From: Trichomonas vaginalis G3
Lineage: Eukaryota; Parabasalia; Trichomonadida; Trichomonadidae
Assembly (NCBI RefSeq): GCF_026262505.1
Contig: NC_067208.1
Location: 17,369,962 to 17,433,961, forward strand
DNA length: 64,000 nucleotides
Direction: 5' to 3'
Shown here: piece by piece, positions 27,286-39,700 of the stretch
Layout: every line of letters begins with the position of its first letter
Position numbering within the stretch: position 1 is the stretch's first letter
Notes under the pieces: model-generated
What the model was told of the DNA's origin: nothing
What the model saw: the letters and a program-made list of their open reading frames with translations, nothing else
Databases searched by the model: none
Made by a program: the position numbers and the translations under genes

Positions 27286-28912
27286 TCATTGAACTCTATA
27301 CCATGCGAATACAGTCATAAATGGTGGCATGTATTCTTTACTTTGTCCCGTTGTTTGTGTATATCCTGAAACGAAATGTGTATGGTTTCCTTCTCCCTGA
27401 GTGTCACTCCAGTAACAATTTATGGCAAACTTAACGTCGTCTTTAACATCATATCCTTTACCTTTTGTCATTCCTGACCAATCCCAATATCTATGCTTAT
27501 GCCAACCTGCTTGAGATGTGCTTAAATCTATGTAGTGACTATGTGCAGGTAAATTTTCACCTGAAATCGTTTTACTTCCCCTGTTTCCTTTGAAGAGTTT
27601 GCACAATACAAAAACCTGTCAACTATTTGTTCCCATGCACCAACACCAAACATTACTTGAGGACCTCTTGCATCCATAGATGTATAAATAGAACCTACTG
27701 GGTTCATTAAATCAAACATATGAGATATTATAGGATTGTCTCTTTTGAACTTAAAATATAGTGTAACTATTTCAGGTTTCTTCTGGTTTGTGTCAGAATA
27801 TTTTTTATAATATAATCTTATGTTTTCAGGGTAGGTAAAATCTTGACTATAATATTTATTTCTGTCATCTGTATAATAATATACTATTCTCGTTTTTTCT
27901 ATTGCATTATATCTTTTATATCTATAATAATCTAAATATAATGTTAACTTTTGTTCATCTACATGTGGTGTTCTGACATCATCCCCATAGTCATAATAAT
28001 ATGGTGCTGGAGCTGGGTCAGGCAATGTCATATCTACCATTTCATAAACTCTTAAATATTTCTTTTGTTCGTCTCCATATAAGTTTAAGTAGCAGTTGTT
28101 GTCTAATGGAACTTTAACTTGTGTGCCATTATTCTTTTTATAACTTACATACATTTCATTGTTATTTTTCGGAATGAGTTTCCACCGTATACCATTTTTT
28201 AAGGAGTGTACAAACTGCCATCTAAAATATTTATTTTCTTCATTGACAGAAAAGTCGCCAACAATAGTTTCAATATTTTTTGTTCCTATCAAACTTTGGT
28301 ATATTTCGTTAACATATGTTTTATCTGCCTTCTTCCCTAACTCATCGTTAACATATGTTTTATCCGCTTTAAGGTCTAAACATCCTGAAACCCATCCTGT
28401 ATCAGCTTTAGTTTTTAAAATCTTTGATGTCCATTCATGATACCATTCAACCATTTCTTTAATTTCATTATCTTTTTCATCCACATATTCCTTATCTGTC
28501 CTCTTCTTTAACTCACTATCCACATATTCCTTATCTGCTTTCTCCATTATGTCATTTAGGAAACCTTTTATGAATTCCTCATTTAAATTAAATCTTCCAA
28601 TCTTCAAAACTTTAGGAAATGCATTTAATGCGTAATATCTCTGTTCTTCTGGTGGAATTGATGTTATATCATCCGTTATTCCTTTAATTTTTGAATTCAT
28701 AAATAAAATTTCTTTTATATTTGATATCACTGCACCACCTTTGCAAACGAATTCGAAATGTTCATTTTTCAATACTATCTCCAAATCTCCATATTTCAAC
28801 CTTTGCGTTTGTTCTGCCGTCTTTGAATTATATGCATATATGGCGTATGTAATGGTCTGAAGGACCTGGGTGTTTGTGCCTTAAGTTGTTGTGGTTGCTG
28901 TTGTTTAATCAT
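27286..28912 (-). pseudogene. tail-fibre/collar-like protein, long form, frameshifted
   Basis: ATG at 28910-28912 (MIKQQQPQQLKAQ). One base is lost near 28874 and one G near 27575; A carries different lesions, so the ancestral frame was open. The N-terminal 150 residues match A. Then come coiled-coil repeats (KADKTYVNDELGKK), a 200-residue Tyr/Asp-rich domain absent from A (DPAPAPYYYDYGDD, YYRYKRYNAIEKTR), a NPVGSIYTSMDARG segment, His-rich loops (PAHSHYID, GNHTHF) and the end YMPPFMTVFAWYRVQ. A particle spike for host attachment, by analogy to phage collar/fibre proteins. Confidence 0.8.
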
Positions 28913-28936
28913 TTATTACGATTTAAAAATAAATAT

Positions 28937-29644
28937 TTAATCTGTTATCTCATCAGCTATTTTCTCTATTTGAAATTGCCATAATATTTCATTCATAAAT
29001 TCTAAATCACAATCAAATAGGTCAGTTATTCTAAATTTAATATTTGATAAATCTTTTGAATGAAGAATAAATGAATTCCCGGATAATTGAAACGGATATG
29101 ATAAAGAAAATGTGTTTAAGTTGATGGATAAAATGTTTTGTATTGATGGGTAAGAGTTAGGGTCTAATGTTTGATGTGAAAATCTCATTGGGGTATTAAC
29201 TTTATCACATTTGATTAAAATGAAATTGGAACCAGTGTCAGAATACAAAACATCCCCAACATCTTTTTCAAAATTTAATATCCCCAACAATGAACGAAGA
29301 TGAGGAGAACAAAATTTAATTTTCAGCGGAATTTAATAAGGTTATTTATTTCATCAAGTTCAAAAAGTTTATCAGGTTTTTTTAAAATTTTCTTCATACC
29401 ATACGATAAATGATTCATTTAAATAACTTAAAATCGTGTTAATATCCCATTTCGCTATCACATTATTTATATACATATCATACGTTTTTTCAAGGTCATC
29501 TTTAATAAATGATATATAATCTGAAGGGTCTAAAAGAATGGGATTAAATTTACCACTCACAGAAACGAGAGTAACATTATAAATTCCGCTAACTGTTAAA
29601 TTTAATTCACAGTTATTATTCGAAATAATATTGATAATTGACAT
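28937..29644 (-). pseudogene. two-frame gene, homologue of 7866-8554
   Basis: First frame from the ATG at 29642-29644 (MSIINIISNNNC). A 2-bp loss near 29380 ends it early, relative to A. The second, ATG-less frame (28937-29332) reads on to IADEITD, longer than in A. The junction between the two frames is the same as in A, so the frame change there predates the split of the two elements. Function unknown. Confidence 0.6.
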
Positions 29645-29663
29645 TTTTATTACGATTAAAAAT

Positions 29664-30142
29664 ATGGTAAAGCGTTATTTTCCAGTGATAAATAAAACTA
29701 GATAAGATTACCTCAAGAATTCATAAATTCAACGAATAAGAAATTCATTCATGTTATAAATTTTAGTGTTTTCAGAAAATATGAGTCGATGTCATATTCA
29801 TCAACAGGTTATATTTCACTTCATTCAAATTTAGTTCAATCAAACCCATATAATGACCATTTCATAAGATTTTCAGATGGTATTAAAAATGTAATTGATA
29901 GATTAAAATATGAACAGATTGACAATATCGAATTTTTGGAATTTTGGTTTAAATATCCCGATGGAAAAAAGATTGAAGTTAAAGATAAAGCTGATACTAT
30001 AACAAAAACAATTACAATGACCGATCCAGATAGTGGGGAACAAAAAGAAATAAAACAAACGATAGAAACTGGTGAAAGGTCAATTATTATTGATTATGAT
30101 TCAAAGGATTATTATTCGATAATGTTAATGCTTGAATATTAA
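29664..30142 (+). pseudogene. penton-like beta-rich protein, frameshifted
   Basis: Homologue of 7366-7845. ATG at 29664 (MVKRYFPVINKTR). One A is missing near 29702, giving a stop after 13 codons. The rest of the protein (MSYSSTGYISLHSNL to MLMLEY) remains open in the other frame. Confidence 0.75.
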
Positions 30143-30813
30143 ATAGCCTTAACAAAGAATTTTTCAAGTGATATTTTATATTCATCAACTATTTTATTAT
30201 AAATATCATTATATGTTAAATGAAGTTCAGTTGTTGTTCCGTTCTTTGATATCTTAATTGTGCTAATATCCTTTATAGGATTTATTTTTGCAACTGTTCC
30301 GCAGCATGAAACCTCATCATCTATGAAAAATTGAATCTTAACGTCTGAATCTTGAACATCACAAAGAATGGCGATAATGTGAATTAATGATTCATAAGGT
30401 AAAATAATTAAACCAGATTGGTCAATTAAATTTATTATTGAATCATAATTATTAATTATTATATCACGGTAAATTTTCATTAATTCTGAATTAATGTCTA
30501 TTTTATATGGCGCATTGCGACTGGAATCGTAGATTCCTGGGTTCTCGATGTTTGATGAAAGAGGTGGGGGGTATGTTGGATAAGTGGGAATTTCAACAGG
30601 TTCTTTACCGGGTTCATCTTCTTTATTTTGCTCCTCCTTTTTCGGTAAGTCACGAGTTAATAAATTTGGTTGAGTTGCTGACCTTGTTAATTCAGGACTA
30701 ACATTAACTTTAACATTTTGAATAATTCGTGATTTATCATCATTTACGTTATAACCAACCGTAATCTCTGCTTTTGCGTTAGTGTTCTTTTGACTAGTGA
30801 AACGTCTTCTCAT
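30139..30813 (-). CDS. Maverick protein with proline-rich linker, 224 residues
   Basis: Intact homologue of 6698-7369. The acidic linker is shorter here, and a 30-bp in-frame insertion (GIYDSSRNAP after NIENP) corresponds to a double hairpin at 30511-30537. Overlaps the convergent gene by 4 bp, as in A. Confidence 0.75.
   Translation of the reverse strand: MRRRFTSQKNTNAKAEITVGYNVNDDKSRIIQNVKVNVSPELTRSATQPNLLTRDLPKKEEQNKEDEPGKEPVEIPTYPTYPPPLSSNIENPGIYDSSRNAPYKIDINSELMKIYRDIIINNYDSIINLIDQSGLIILPYESLIHIIAILCDVQDSDVKIQFFIDDEVSCCGTVAKINPIKDISTIKISKNGTTTELHLTYNDIYNKIVDEYKISLEKFFVKAI
30511..30537. repeat. double-hairpin element inside the 224-residue gene
   Basis: CGC-ATT-GCG (30511-30519) and GGAATC-GTA-GATTCC (30523-30537). 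Exactly 30 bp longer than A at this place, so reading frame is kept. Confidence 0.65.
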
Positions 30814-30896
30814 TTATAATCGAATAAAAAAAGAAAAATATATTTAAAGTTTTATTTAGTTGTTACGGTAATATCCCAAGGTTCATCCTTGTTTGC

Positions 30897-31793
30897 TTAT
30901 ACTTTCTTTGTAACTGCACCAATTATGTTATTGATATTGCTTTGAGTTTCTTCCAGTCTTATTTTATCATTTACAATATCTTTAATCATTTCATTACATG
31001 CATTCTTAAAACCATCTGATTTTTCTAATTTACGTCTATCACTTTCTTTAATTAAATCAAAGTTATAACCTTGTTGAGAATAAAGTGGTTTCTTTATCAA
31101 TTCCTTGAACGCTTCTGAAAGTGAAGATGAAGAAATTCTTGCCACTTGAATTGGTTTAAATTCTGCTTTCATTGCTTCTTTCTGTTCATTGAACACTGGA
31201 TCGAATAAAGCAACTTTAAAGAATTTCTTAGCTGGAATTTCAGGTCTCAAATTTGCATATTGACCATCAAACTGATTAACATATCGTGGTAATCCATCCG
31301 GTCCCTCTTCAATAGCATTTAATTTTTCATTGAAATAAGAATATGGAATAAGATGGTATGAATATTGGACCATTTTCACCTTCTCCAATGTATTGTTTAA
31401 CAGCTTTTCCATTTTCATCAAATTGCATAGGATAACATTCATTATATGCTTTACGTTTAGGATAATCCGTCATTGTTAATTTATACCCATTTATGACTTT
31501 AATATTTCCTTGACCATCAGTAACGAAAACTTCATTTATACCATCAGGCTTTCCATTTGGTCCTGTAATGTCTGCTTCATGTGCTTCCCAATTTGGTCCA
31601 TGACGTTTGGCATATGCTTGAGCTTCTGGTAATGTTAAAACGTTTCTCATTTGTTTAACATCTTTTGAAGACCGGCAACAATGTGGACTAATTCTTTCAT
31701 TCCGTCTGGAACTTTCATAGTTCTATTATATGCACCCTTTTTGTTTGTCCCTTGTTTTAATGGAACCTGTAGAAGATTTGCTATTTCTGTCAT
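30897..31793 (-). pseudogene. conserved Maverick structural-type protein, frameshifted
   Basis: Homologue of 5767-6665. ATG at 31791-31793. One A is missing in the A-run near 31664 and two bases are missing near 31365, so three frames are used. The C-terminal 45 residues (FKNACNEMIKDIVNDKIRLE and on) differ from A, suggesting exchange or fast divergence of the tail. Confidence 0.75.
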
Positions 31794-31823
31794 GTTTAAT
31801 TATAAATAAAAAATAAAAATTAA

Positions 31824-32657
31824 TTATAAAAAGTTAATCAAATTTAATGGAACCTTTATTTAAATCAACTATTATTTTTCCATGTTCACCTAATTGTTGA
31901 TATTGTGTGTAAAGTTCATTAATGCTCATTGGTAAATTCACTTGATAAAGCATAACGTTCAACTGTTGACGACTAAACCACTGAAAATGAAAAGGGTGGA
32001 CAGTTTGATTTAATGTTTGTGCTTAATGCTTTGAATATTGAACAGCCATAAAGAATGAACACTGAATGTGTCGACATTGAGTTAATAACTGATTAAAATA
32101 TGATTTCTCATTTGTTATTAGTTTTGATTTCACGGCATCATCTAGAAAAATTAGTGAATGCAAAAATTCTTTATCAAAATTTGAAATAGAAAGTGTTTCA
32201 AATAATTCATCCCGTTGTTTATCAATAATTTTATCCTCTAATCCTTGCTTCTTGATTGTATTATATAATTCTTTATACATTAAAAAGTTTTTTAAATAAT
32301 CTTCTGCTTCTTCTTGTGATAAATAAATAATTGGAATTTTGATTAAATGCTTTAAAGATTCAAATGTATCATCTGAAGGTGAACCTGAACGGTTGATATA
32401 AATTAACACATGTGAATGGGGGAAGTGTTAGCAATAATGATAATTTGTTTTAATATCGTTAATGTTTTACCTTTATTTTGTTTACCAATTGCTGCAGTGA
32501 TTGAATTTAAATAACATTCAGAATATGGAATTTTCATTAATTTTTCCTTAGATAGAGCATTTCTATTTATCACTCAATGCTTTTAATTATCATTATATAC
32601 GTATGTATTATATACTCCTGCTAATTCTTCATAAGGGGTGGATGAATTTAAATCCAT
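31824..32657 (-). pseudogene. ATP: genome-packaging ATPase, frameshifted
   Basis: Homologue of the intact ATPase of A (4900-5736). ATG at 32655-32657. Indels near 32420, 32570 and 32000 break it; the part from [10 protein letters not shown] through the Walker B LIFLDDA remains open (32023-32409). Confidence 0.85.
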
Positions 32658-32681
32658 TTAATCAAAAATAAATTTATAATT

Positions 32682-34320
32682 TTAAACATTTCTATTCATC
32701 AATATTTCATCATATGAACTTCTATACTGTGGTGGTGTACCTGTTGGATGATATTTCAAACCTTCGTCCGGTGTCCATGTCCAATACGTAGTCCTAGTAA
32801 ACCAAACCTGAGGAGGATTTGTCACCTTTGAACAGTAAGTGTCATTTTCACCCTGAATGATTGGATAAGCTTTCACTTGTACTGTAACTTGTGAGTTGAA
32901 AGTTTCTAATCCATCAAAGAATATACCCGCTCCATCACGTTGAACTGGAATAGTGCATAAGAATGAAGTTTGGTCTTCCCATGTTCTAGCTAATGGCGTG
33001 CCATTATCATCATTCAGTGGTCTAGTTAATGAGTCCTCGTATTCTTCTGTGCATTCATTCACTCCATATAAATCAGAAGCTTGAAGCATACGTGTAAAGA
33101 ATATGTCGCCCACTGTGGTCATCGCTTGATCGGGGAAGTTTCTGGAATCTATAGTGACCTGAAGACCTCGAAGCATTGGATTTTCTAAAACTGTTCTTTG
33201 CATTGCATTCTTCGGAAATGTTAACACACATCTGTAACATTATGAAGAGCGTATGAGAAATCTGAGCTAATACCTTCAGGAGTGATGCAACCTCCATTTA
33301 GTGAACGAACGTCAATATGTTGAGCTGGAATCATGAATGGATCTTCCTTACTGAATAAACGTGGTATTGCTTTAACTGATTCTTCAATTAAACCGTATCC
33401 TGGTGTAATGCATTTATCCTCTAAAACTTCCATCTTTGTGCATGAAATAATAACGTCATCAACTGTTGCGTCAGCAGATGTAGCGGCTAAGCTTGTAATT
33501 AATTTGGCAGGAAGTCCGATTTGTTGGAATTTACGATCATATTTATAAACATGATTCATAATCTTTTCATAATTTTCATCAGTTATCTTTTCATAAACGT
33601 AATTTTGTAAATCAGCAACTCTTAACGGGTCAACCTGACAAAATACTAAAGTATCCCTGAAAACATAATATTTAAGAATGATTTCACCAAATGATTTAGG
33701 ATAATCATCGAACGCCTGAAATGCTAACAAATCATTTACCGGAATAATCATATCAAAAGTGACATCAACTTCTTCATTTGCTTTCTTGAAAACTTCTGAA
33801 GGGTCATATATTTACCACATACTGAGTTATCATATTTTTGAACATTATTATATAACGAATGAACAAACTTTTTAACTTTCCTTTCTGATTTTGGTTTATA
33901 TGTTGCAAATACGAAAGATTCACGGGCACAATCCATCTGAAGATAACCGGCATCACCTCTTTCGGTTTCTACTTCTAATTGTTTAAAGCTTTGATTTGAT
34001 GATTTGTAACCAACGAATAAACGCATGCATTTAAAAGCGGCATCACATGTGAAAGCTTTATTTGAAACTAGAGTTGCTTTAACTTTGCGTTTAATATATG
34101 TGTCACCTAATTGATTCACATCATGAGCCGGATTTGTAATTCTTAAATGAGTTTGTTTATCATCAAAATATGGAGTATCAGAGTCATAGCATGAACTTTC
34201 AAGTTCTCTATAATATCTTCTACCATCATTCTTTGCGAATATTTCATTTATCTTTTCGAATGAATGAAACACATTTCCATTAATCGGTTTAGTGTTTGGC
34301 ACCAAATAGTTAGTCGTCAT
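32682..34320 (-). pseudogene. MCP: major capsid protein, frameshifted
   Basis: Homologue of 3235-4875. Frameshifts near 33750 and 33225 split it into three frames; together they cover the whole protein from MTTNYLVPN to LMNRNV. The codon that is TAG in A is GAG here. Confidence 0.85.
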
Positions 34321-34388
34321 TTATTAATAATAAAAAATCAAAATTAAAAGATGAAAATGAATTTTTAATTTTAATGAAATAATCAACT

Positions 34389-34604
34389 ATGGCTGCAGGA
34401 TTCTTTAAGAAACTGTGGGATAAAGTAAAAAGAGGAGCGCATAAAGTTTGGGAAACAATGAAGAAAGGAGCAAATTGGATATTTAAGAATAAAGAAGCAA
34501 TTAGTGACGTTGCTGAATCAATAACACCAAAAGCTGCCCCAATAAGAGAAATATTAAATAAAGGAGAAAAAGTTTATCAAAGACTTCAACCGATACTAAG
34601 ATAA
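34389..34604 (+). CDS. small amphipathic capsid-associated protein, 71 residues
   Basis: Intact homologue of 2950-3165, starting MAAGFFKKLWDKVKRGAHKV. Divergent from MCP and convergent with the 78-residue gene, as in A. Confidence 0.7.
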   Translation: MAAGFFKKLWDKVKRGAHKVWETMKKGANWIFKNKEAISDVAESITPKAAPIREILNKGEKVYQRLQPILR

Positions 34605-34628
34605 AAATAATATTTATTTATTTTTCCA

Positions 34629-34865
34629 CTATCTACCTCCTATTTTATTAAGTATTCCTTCAGCTATTCCACCAATTGCGTTACCTGCTTGTGCTCCCAT
34701 CGCTGGATTACCTGCTTTAGTACCTAATACTCCACCTATGATAGTTCCTGCCGTTTTCGCTACTGGTGCCAAAAAGTTTGCAACGTGTTTAATAATATTT
34801 TTATGAACCCAACCCGCAGCTTTCTTAATTCCATCCCATAATTTTTTAAAGAATCCTGCCGCCAT
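34629..34865 (-). CDS. small amphipathic Gly/Ala-rich protein, 78 residues
   Basis: Intact homologue of 2689-2925, with IIKHVANF in place of IIKPIANF. Same N-terminal amphipathic helix (AAGFFKKLWDGIKKAAGW). Confidence 0.7.
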   Translation of the reverse strand: MAAGFFKKLWDGIKKAAGWVHKNIIKHVANFLAPVAKTAGTIIGGVLGTKAGNPAMGAQAGNAIGGIAEGILNKIGGR

Positions 34866-34908
34866 TTCTGATTTAATATTAATTAAAAAATATATTTCAT
34901 CACTTATA

Positions 34909-34919
34909 TTCTAATTTTT
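34909..34919 (+). repeat. inversion junction, right (B)
   Basis: TTCTAATTTTT where the leader of the 78-residue gene joins the 5' part of the 95-residue gene. Confidence 0.8.
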
Positions 34920-35085
34920 CGATTATTTCTTTCCTCTCTTCATCGTTTTCAGTTCCATTAGTTTTATGGGCATCAACCCCACCGCATTGTGGCTTCTTTT
35001 TGTAATAGCATATTTTTGATTTAATTCTGTTTAGTTTCTTTTTATATTCATTGTCTGGACTCTTGGCTGCTTTGTTGTCACTCAT
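34909..35085 (-). pseudogene. 5' fragment of the Lys-rich 95-residue gene
   Basis: Reads MSDNKAAKSPDNEYKKKLNR and on to EEIIEKLE, then leaves the gene at the inversion junction; an out-of-gene stop follows at about 34900. A small in-frame insertion (ERK) is present relative to A. Its 3' half is at 22633-22752. Confidence 0.8.
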
Positions 35086-35104
35086 TTCTTACGAAATAAA
35101 AAAA

Positions 35105-36610
35105 TTAAATATTATTTAAATATAATGGAGTAATAAAATAAATCGGAATTTCTATTAATTTATTGTCAACTTCAACTAATGCATTGCCGTTAATATATCT
35201 AACAAATTCAGCTATTGTGTCAAATCTTCGTCTTCTTTTTGTCATTGATTTATCAGTTTTTCCATAATCGAGATGAATTAAAACTTTATTTCCTTGTTTA
35301 AAATTCATGAGCCCCGAATTAATTTGTTCACGTTTAACATCATTCAACCTTTCCATTTGCTTTCTAATATATTCCCATTCTTTTGAAATATCATTTTTCA
35401 TTTCCACTGGTTTCATGTTTATAGTTCTATGCCATGTATTATTGTAATAATATACTAACTGCTGTATGATGGAGTCATGATTTCCATCCCAGTATATCTG
35501 ACCGTTAACCCCTAACGCATCTCTAAGAGTTCTCATTACCGCATCAACTATTTTATTATGAAACGTATATGGAGAGGATGAAAAGTAAAAATTAATTTGT
35601 GGGAAATAATGAGTCATAGCTGCCTGAAATCCTTTATCACCATCACCCCTGATATTATCTACTCTTTCATGATCTAGTAAGTATTGAATAGCTCTTCTTG
35701 TTTCCTGTTCTGTTTTCCCTTTCACTGGAATGCAATATAAATATCTAGTGTTAATGTTAATGGCAAATAAATAAGTAACTTTTCCTTTTGAATATTCCAG
35801 ATGATCGATTTCGTATGAATATGGATATGGAGCAAATGAAGGGCGACTAAATTTTTCCTTTAACGGTTGAATTTTTGGGTCAATTGGTTTATTTAATATC
35901 TTGAAATCCTTTTTAAAATCTTTTTGCTTCTTAAATGTTTGAAATGGATATAATAAAGTGAATGATGAAGGATTAACTGAAGGAGGAGGAGGTACTACTG
36001 TTGGAGGTTTTGGTGTTGTAAGTGGTTTAATTTTATCTGCTTTGATTTTGGATTTCATTCCCCCCTTCATTAATTCTGGATGTATTCTATTCATTTGTTT
36101 TAAATATGCTGTATATAAAGGTTTGATATACTTTCCCGCTTCGAGTTTATGTTGAAGGATGAATTCCAAAAGTTGATCTTCATTTAAAAGTCGGGCTGAA
36201 TATGGTTTAACTAATGAATCATAAATTAAAGCTTGTGCTTCATTTATGGTCTGAAGGACCTGGGTGTTTTGTTCCTTTGGTTTTTGTGGCTCAGGATTAT
36301 ATAATTTATATAATTCATCAATATCTTCTTCTGTTAATACTTTATTTTTGAAATCTTTCAACTGTTTAAGCTGTGATTTAGTTTTTCCCTTTGAATATTC
36401 ATTATTTTTAATTTTGTCTTTAATTTCAGAAATTATTTTATTATGATATTTCAAAATTTCATTTTTATAATATGGATAATAATATTCCATATCATCACCC
36501 GTTATATTGTTATCATATTTTTGGAGATATGCTTTTAAATCATAATAATCAAGAAAATTTTGATTAAATACTAAATCAGCAATTAAAATTTTTAAATCTA
36601 CGTTATCCAT
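35105..36610 (-). CDS. INT: Maverick retroviral-type integrase
   Basis: 501 residues, intact and about 98% identical to the copy at 14461-15987. Same catalytic-core motifs (YEIDHLEY, RGDGDKGF, HNKIVDAVMRT) and C-terminal barrel; it lacks 7 residues in the Lys/Gln-rich linker. With both TIRs present it could in principle act on the element ends. Confidence 0.9.
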   Translation of the reverse strand: MDNVDLKILIADLVFNQNFLDYYDLKAYLQKYDNNITGDDMEYYYPYYKNEILKYHNKIISEIKDKIKNNEYSKGKTKSQLKQLKDFKNKVLTEEDIDELYKLYNPEPQKPKEQNTQVLQTINEAQALIYDSLVKPYSARLLNEDQLLEFILQHKLEAGKYIKPLYTAYLKQMNRIHPELMKGGMKSKIKADKIKPLTTPKPPTVVPPPPSVNPSSFTLLYPFQTFKKQKDFKKDFKILNKPIDPKIQPLKEKFSRPSFAPYPYSYEIDHLEYSKGKVTYLFAININTRYLYCIPVKGKTEQETRRAIQYLLDHERVDNIRGDGDKGFQAAMTHYFPQINFYFSSSPYTFHNKIVDAVMRTLRDALGVNGQIYWDGNHDSIIQQLVYYYNNTWHRTINMKPVEMKNDISKEWEYIRKQMERLNDVKREQINSGLMNFKQGNKVLIHLDYGKTDKSMTKRRRRFDTIAEFVRYINGNALVEVDNKLIEIPIYFITPLYLNNI

Positions 36611-36712
36611 TTATATAAAAATAAAATCAATGTTTTAAGGGTGCCCACCTCTTTGAATCATAGTATCAAAACCATCATTAACGGTTCCTTTTGTCTCTTC
36701 TGTGGTATTTTA

Positions 36713-39700
36713 TTAAATAAATGGCATACAACATCCATTTTCACAACATACAGCCTTAGTGTGTGCTCCTGTTAATGCAGTCTTACCAATTGTTAAGCGA
36801 GTCATTGACCCATTTTTAAGTTGTAAATTAATATTCTGACCATCAAATATCAATTTATCATTTATTATATCCAAATAATTTTTAGGTGTTAATTGTTTAT
36901 TTTGTCGTAAACTAACACCTTCCATTTTTTGTGCAATCTTTTTAAAATCACTTCCATCAATTGAACCGTTGAATGATGTATAACACTTAGGGCATAAAGC
37001 AACCATGTTATCACCTTGTTTCTCAATTGCTAAACCCAATAACTTCTTCTCATGTGCTTTTTCTTCAGCTTTATTCTTTAATTTAGGTTTAAATTTCTCA
37101 TCAAAACAGAAGAAATCAAAAGGTGCGAATTTGAAAATGTTTTTATCATAAAATTGTTTATCGGTAACAATTGCTTGAAATGCTTGAGTGTTAGGAAGAT
37201 TTGGATCGCCAGCAATAGCCCAATAAGATGAATCAGTATCACCTTCAATGAAATGAAAACGATTAACATTCATGCATTTATACATAAAATCATAAATGAA
37301 AACCAAATACCAGTATTTAGCATTATCTAAAGTGAAGAATGCCTCTTGTAAACATGTATCACATCTATAAAATCTATCTTTTAGCATCACTTGATATGTA
37401 TCCTCACCTATTTCTCTTATGTTTTTAAACTTATTTGACATACATGCAACGCGTGACTTCTGTGCATTCATTATTTTAGTCTTTGCGTAATTTTGTGTAT
37501 TCATTGCATCGTAACCATATGATCCATTAAGTGAAATCTTGCAAAATAAACTTTTTCCTTTATTTCCTTCTAATTCAGCCTTTTGTCTTTCGTTCATAAA
37601 TTCGTTCGCAAATTCATTAAAACAAGTGTTTTTCGTAAATGTTAAAATTGATTGAATATCATCAATGATAAAATGAAATCTGTCTATTAGATACCAAAGA
37701 TAATAAGAAGAAAATGGTTGATATTGGTTGTGTGTTGATGCTAACTGAGTTAATTTCCTCTGTTTCTGGTCAACTGGTAGATTGTTTGATTTCATGTAAT
37801 TATACATAAAACTGCCAATTGTTTTTTCATCTGTGATAATATCTAAGTTTCTTATTATCGGTAAAAAGTTAATGTAATCATTAATGTATTTTTCATCAAT
37901 GTGACCCTTTACTTCAGCCACGAATAAAGTATTTTTCTTCTTAATTATTCCCAGTGCTTTTGCTTTCTTTGTTGCTGTATCACAAATGATAACACCATTC
38001 AATCTTCCCGCATATACATTTTATGGTCAGTATATTGAATGAAATCATGAGGATTAGATGAAAATGATGAAGGATATAATGAATTAAAGTCAACTCCAAC
38101 GAAATGAGTCATAATGTTGGTGGTGTCCTCATTTGATACAGTTTTAGTTTCTGGATTATATGAAAGTTTATTAATGTGCGTGATTCCTTTAAGATTAACA
38201 CGATGTTGAACATTTGATAGACCACCAGTAATTCCATTACGGAGAATGTGATAAGCTTCAACTGAATCTAAAGTCATTGGTAAATTATTTTTTAATGCAT
38301 AATTTCTTAAATTGATTCTTAAACGTTGAACATCTTCATCTTTATTTGATTTTACGACATTGCAATAACAACACATTAACTGACAATTTTCTTTGGTATG
38401 TGGTTTTTCATTATCTATTCTATCCAATGTTGGTTTATTTACATATGTAAACGCTTTACCACACATTTTGCATTTAGATGAAAGGATTAAATCGTGATAG
38501 TATTGATAGTCATCCATTGAAACATTGTTTTTAGTATCCCTTTCTGCTTTTTCATCTTGTTTCTTATATGATTCAATTTTATATTTCCAATACTTTTTTG
38601 TTAATTCAAAACTTGATTCCACATTTTCTTCTTCTGGATATGTTTCGTTAGGATTGAAGTTCTTATATGCTAACGCGTAACGAATCATTGATGCATTCGA
38701 TGATAAAGAAAGATTATGAAGCATGTCAATTTTATAAAAAATGTTTCTTCGATAATTTTATCAATTGGGTCAATCATAATTTCAACATCTTTATTGCAAT
38801 AATGAATAAAATATTCTAATCTATTCTTAAAGTTTTTAGCATCATTGAGATATATTTGATAATCTGAATCGGATATTGTTTCTTGTGTTAATGCTGAATA
38901 AAATGAATCTTGAGTGAATGGTTCCTTTATATAATTCATCTTCGTAATTCTCCCATGTGATGAATTGATAAGGGAAAAAGGATTTAACACGTGATTTATT
39001 GTTTCCGAAATCTTGAGTGAATTGGTCTAATGTTCCACCCGCTATATAATTTCTGATGTCAATAAATCTCAATTCATATGGAACGTTTGTTTTCTTTACT
39101 ATGACTTGCTTAAATTGAGAAGAAGAACCCAGCATTGATTTTATCTTCCATTTTGCAGTATTTAAATCACGAAGAATTAAATTTAAATCAAACTTTCCCG
39201 AATTAAAACCTATGATATTCACTTTATTAAATTCTTCATCTAAAAGCTCTTTCATTGCTTCCTTTTGTTTCTCATTTAATGTATTCATTAATTCTTCATA
39301 TTGTTCAATATTTGATTTAGCAACTAATGAACAGGTTGAAAATAAAAATTCAATCCAATCAGAGATGAACGAATCACTTGATGTTAAGCAAAAATTCCTC
39401 GTAAATGTTTTATCACGGTCTACGTCCTCGCCGCTTTGCGGCTTTATTTTGACAGTTGATGATACCATGAATGGTTTTAAGTAAGCGTTCAAAGTTGCAC
39501 ATTCAGAAAGTTGAAGTTCTTCTTTAGTCTCTAATGTTTCGAAGTCAAAAGTAATATAATATCTTGTTGGTTTATAATACCTGCAAATTATGTGCTAATA
39601 GCCATTGATATATCTTCTGTTTCGTGATATGTGGTGCATATGGTTGTTGTGTGTTTTGCAATTGAACGTCTTGAATTAATCTTCCATTATTTTCTTTACA

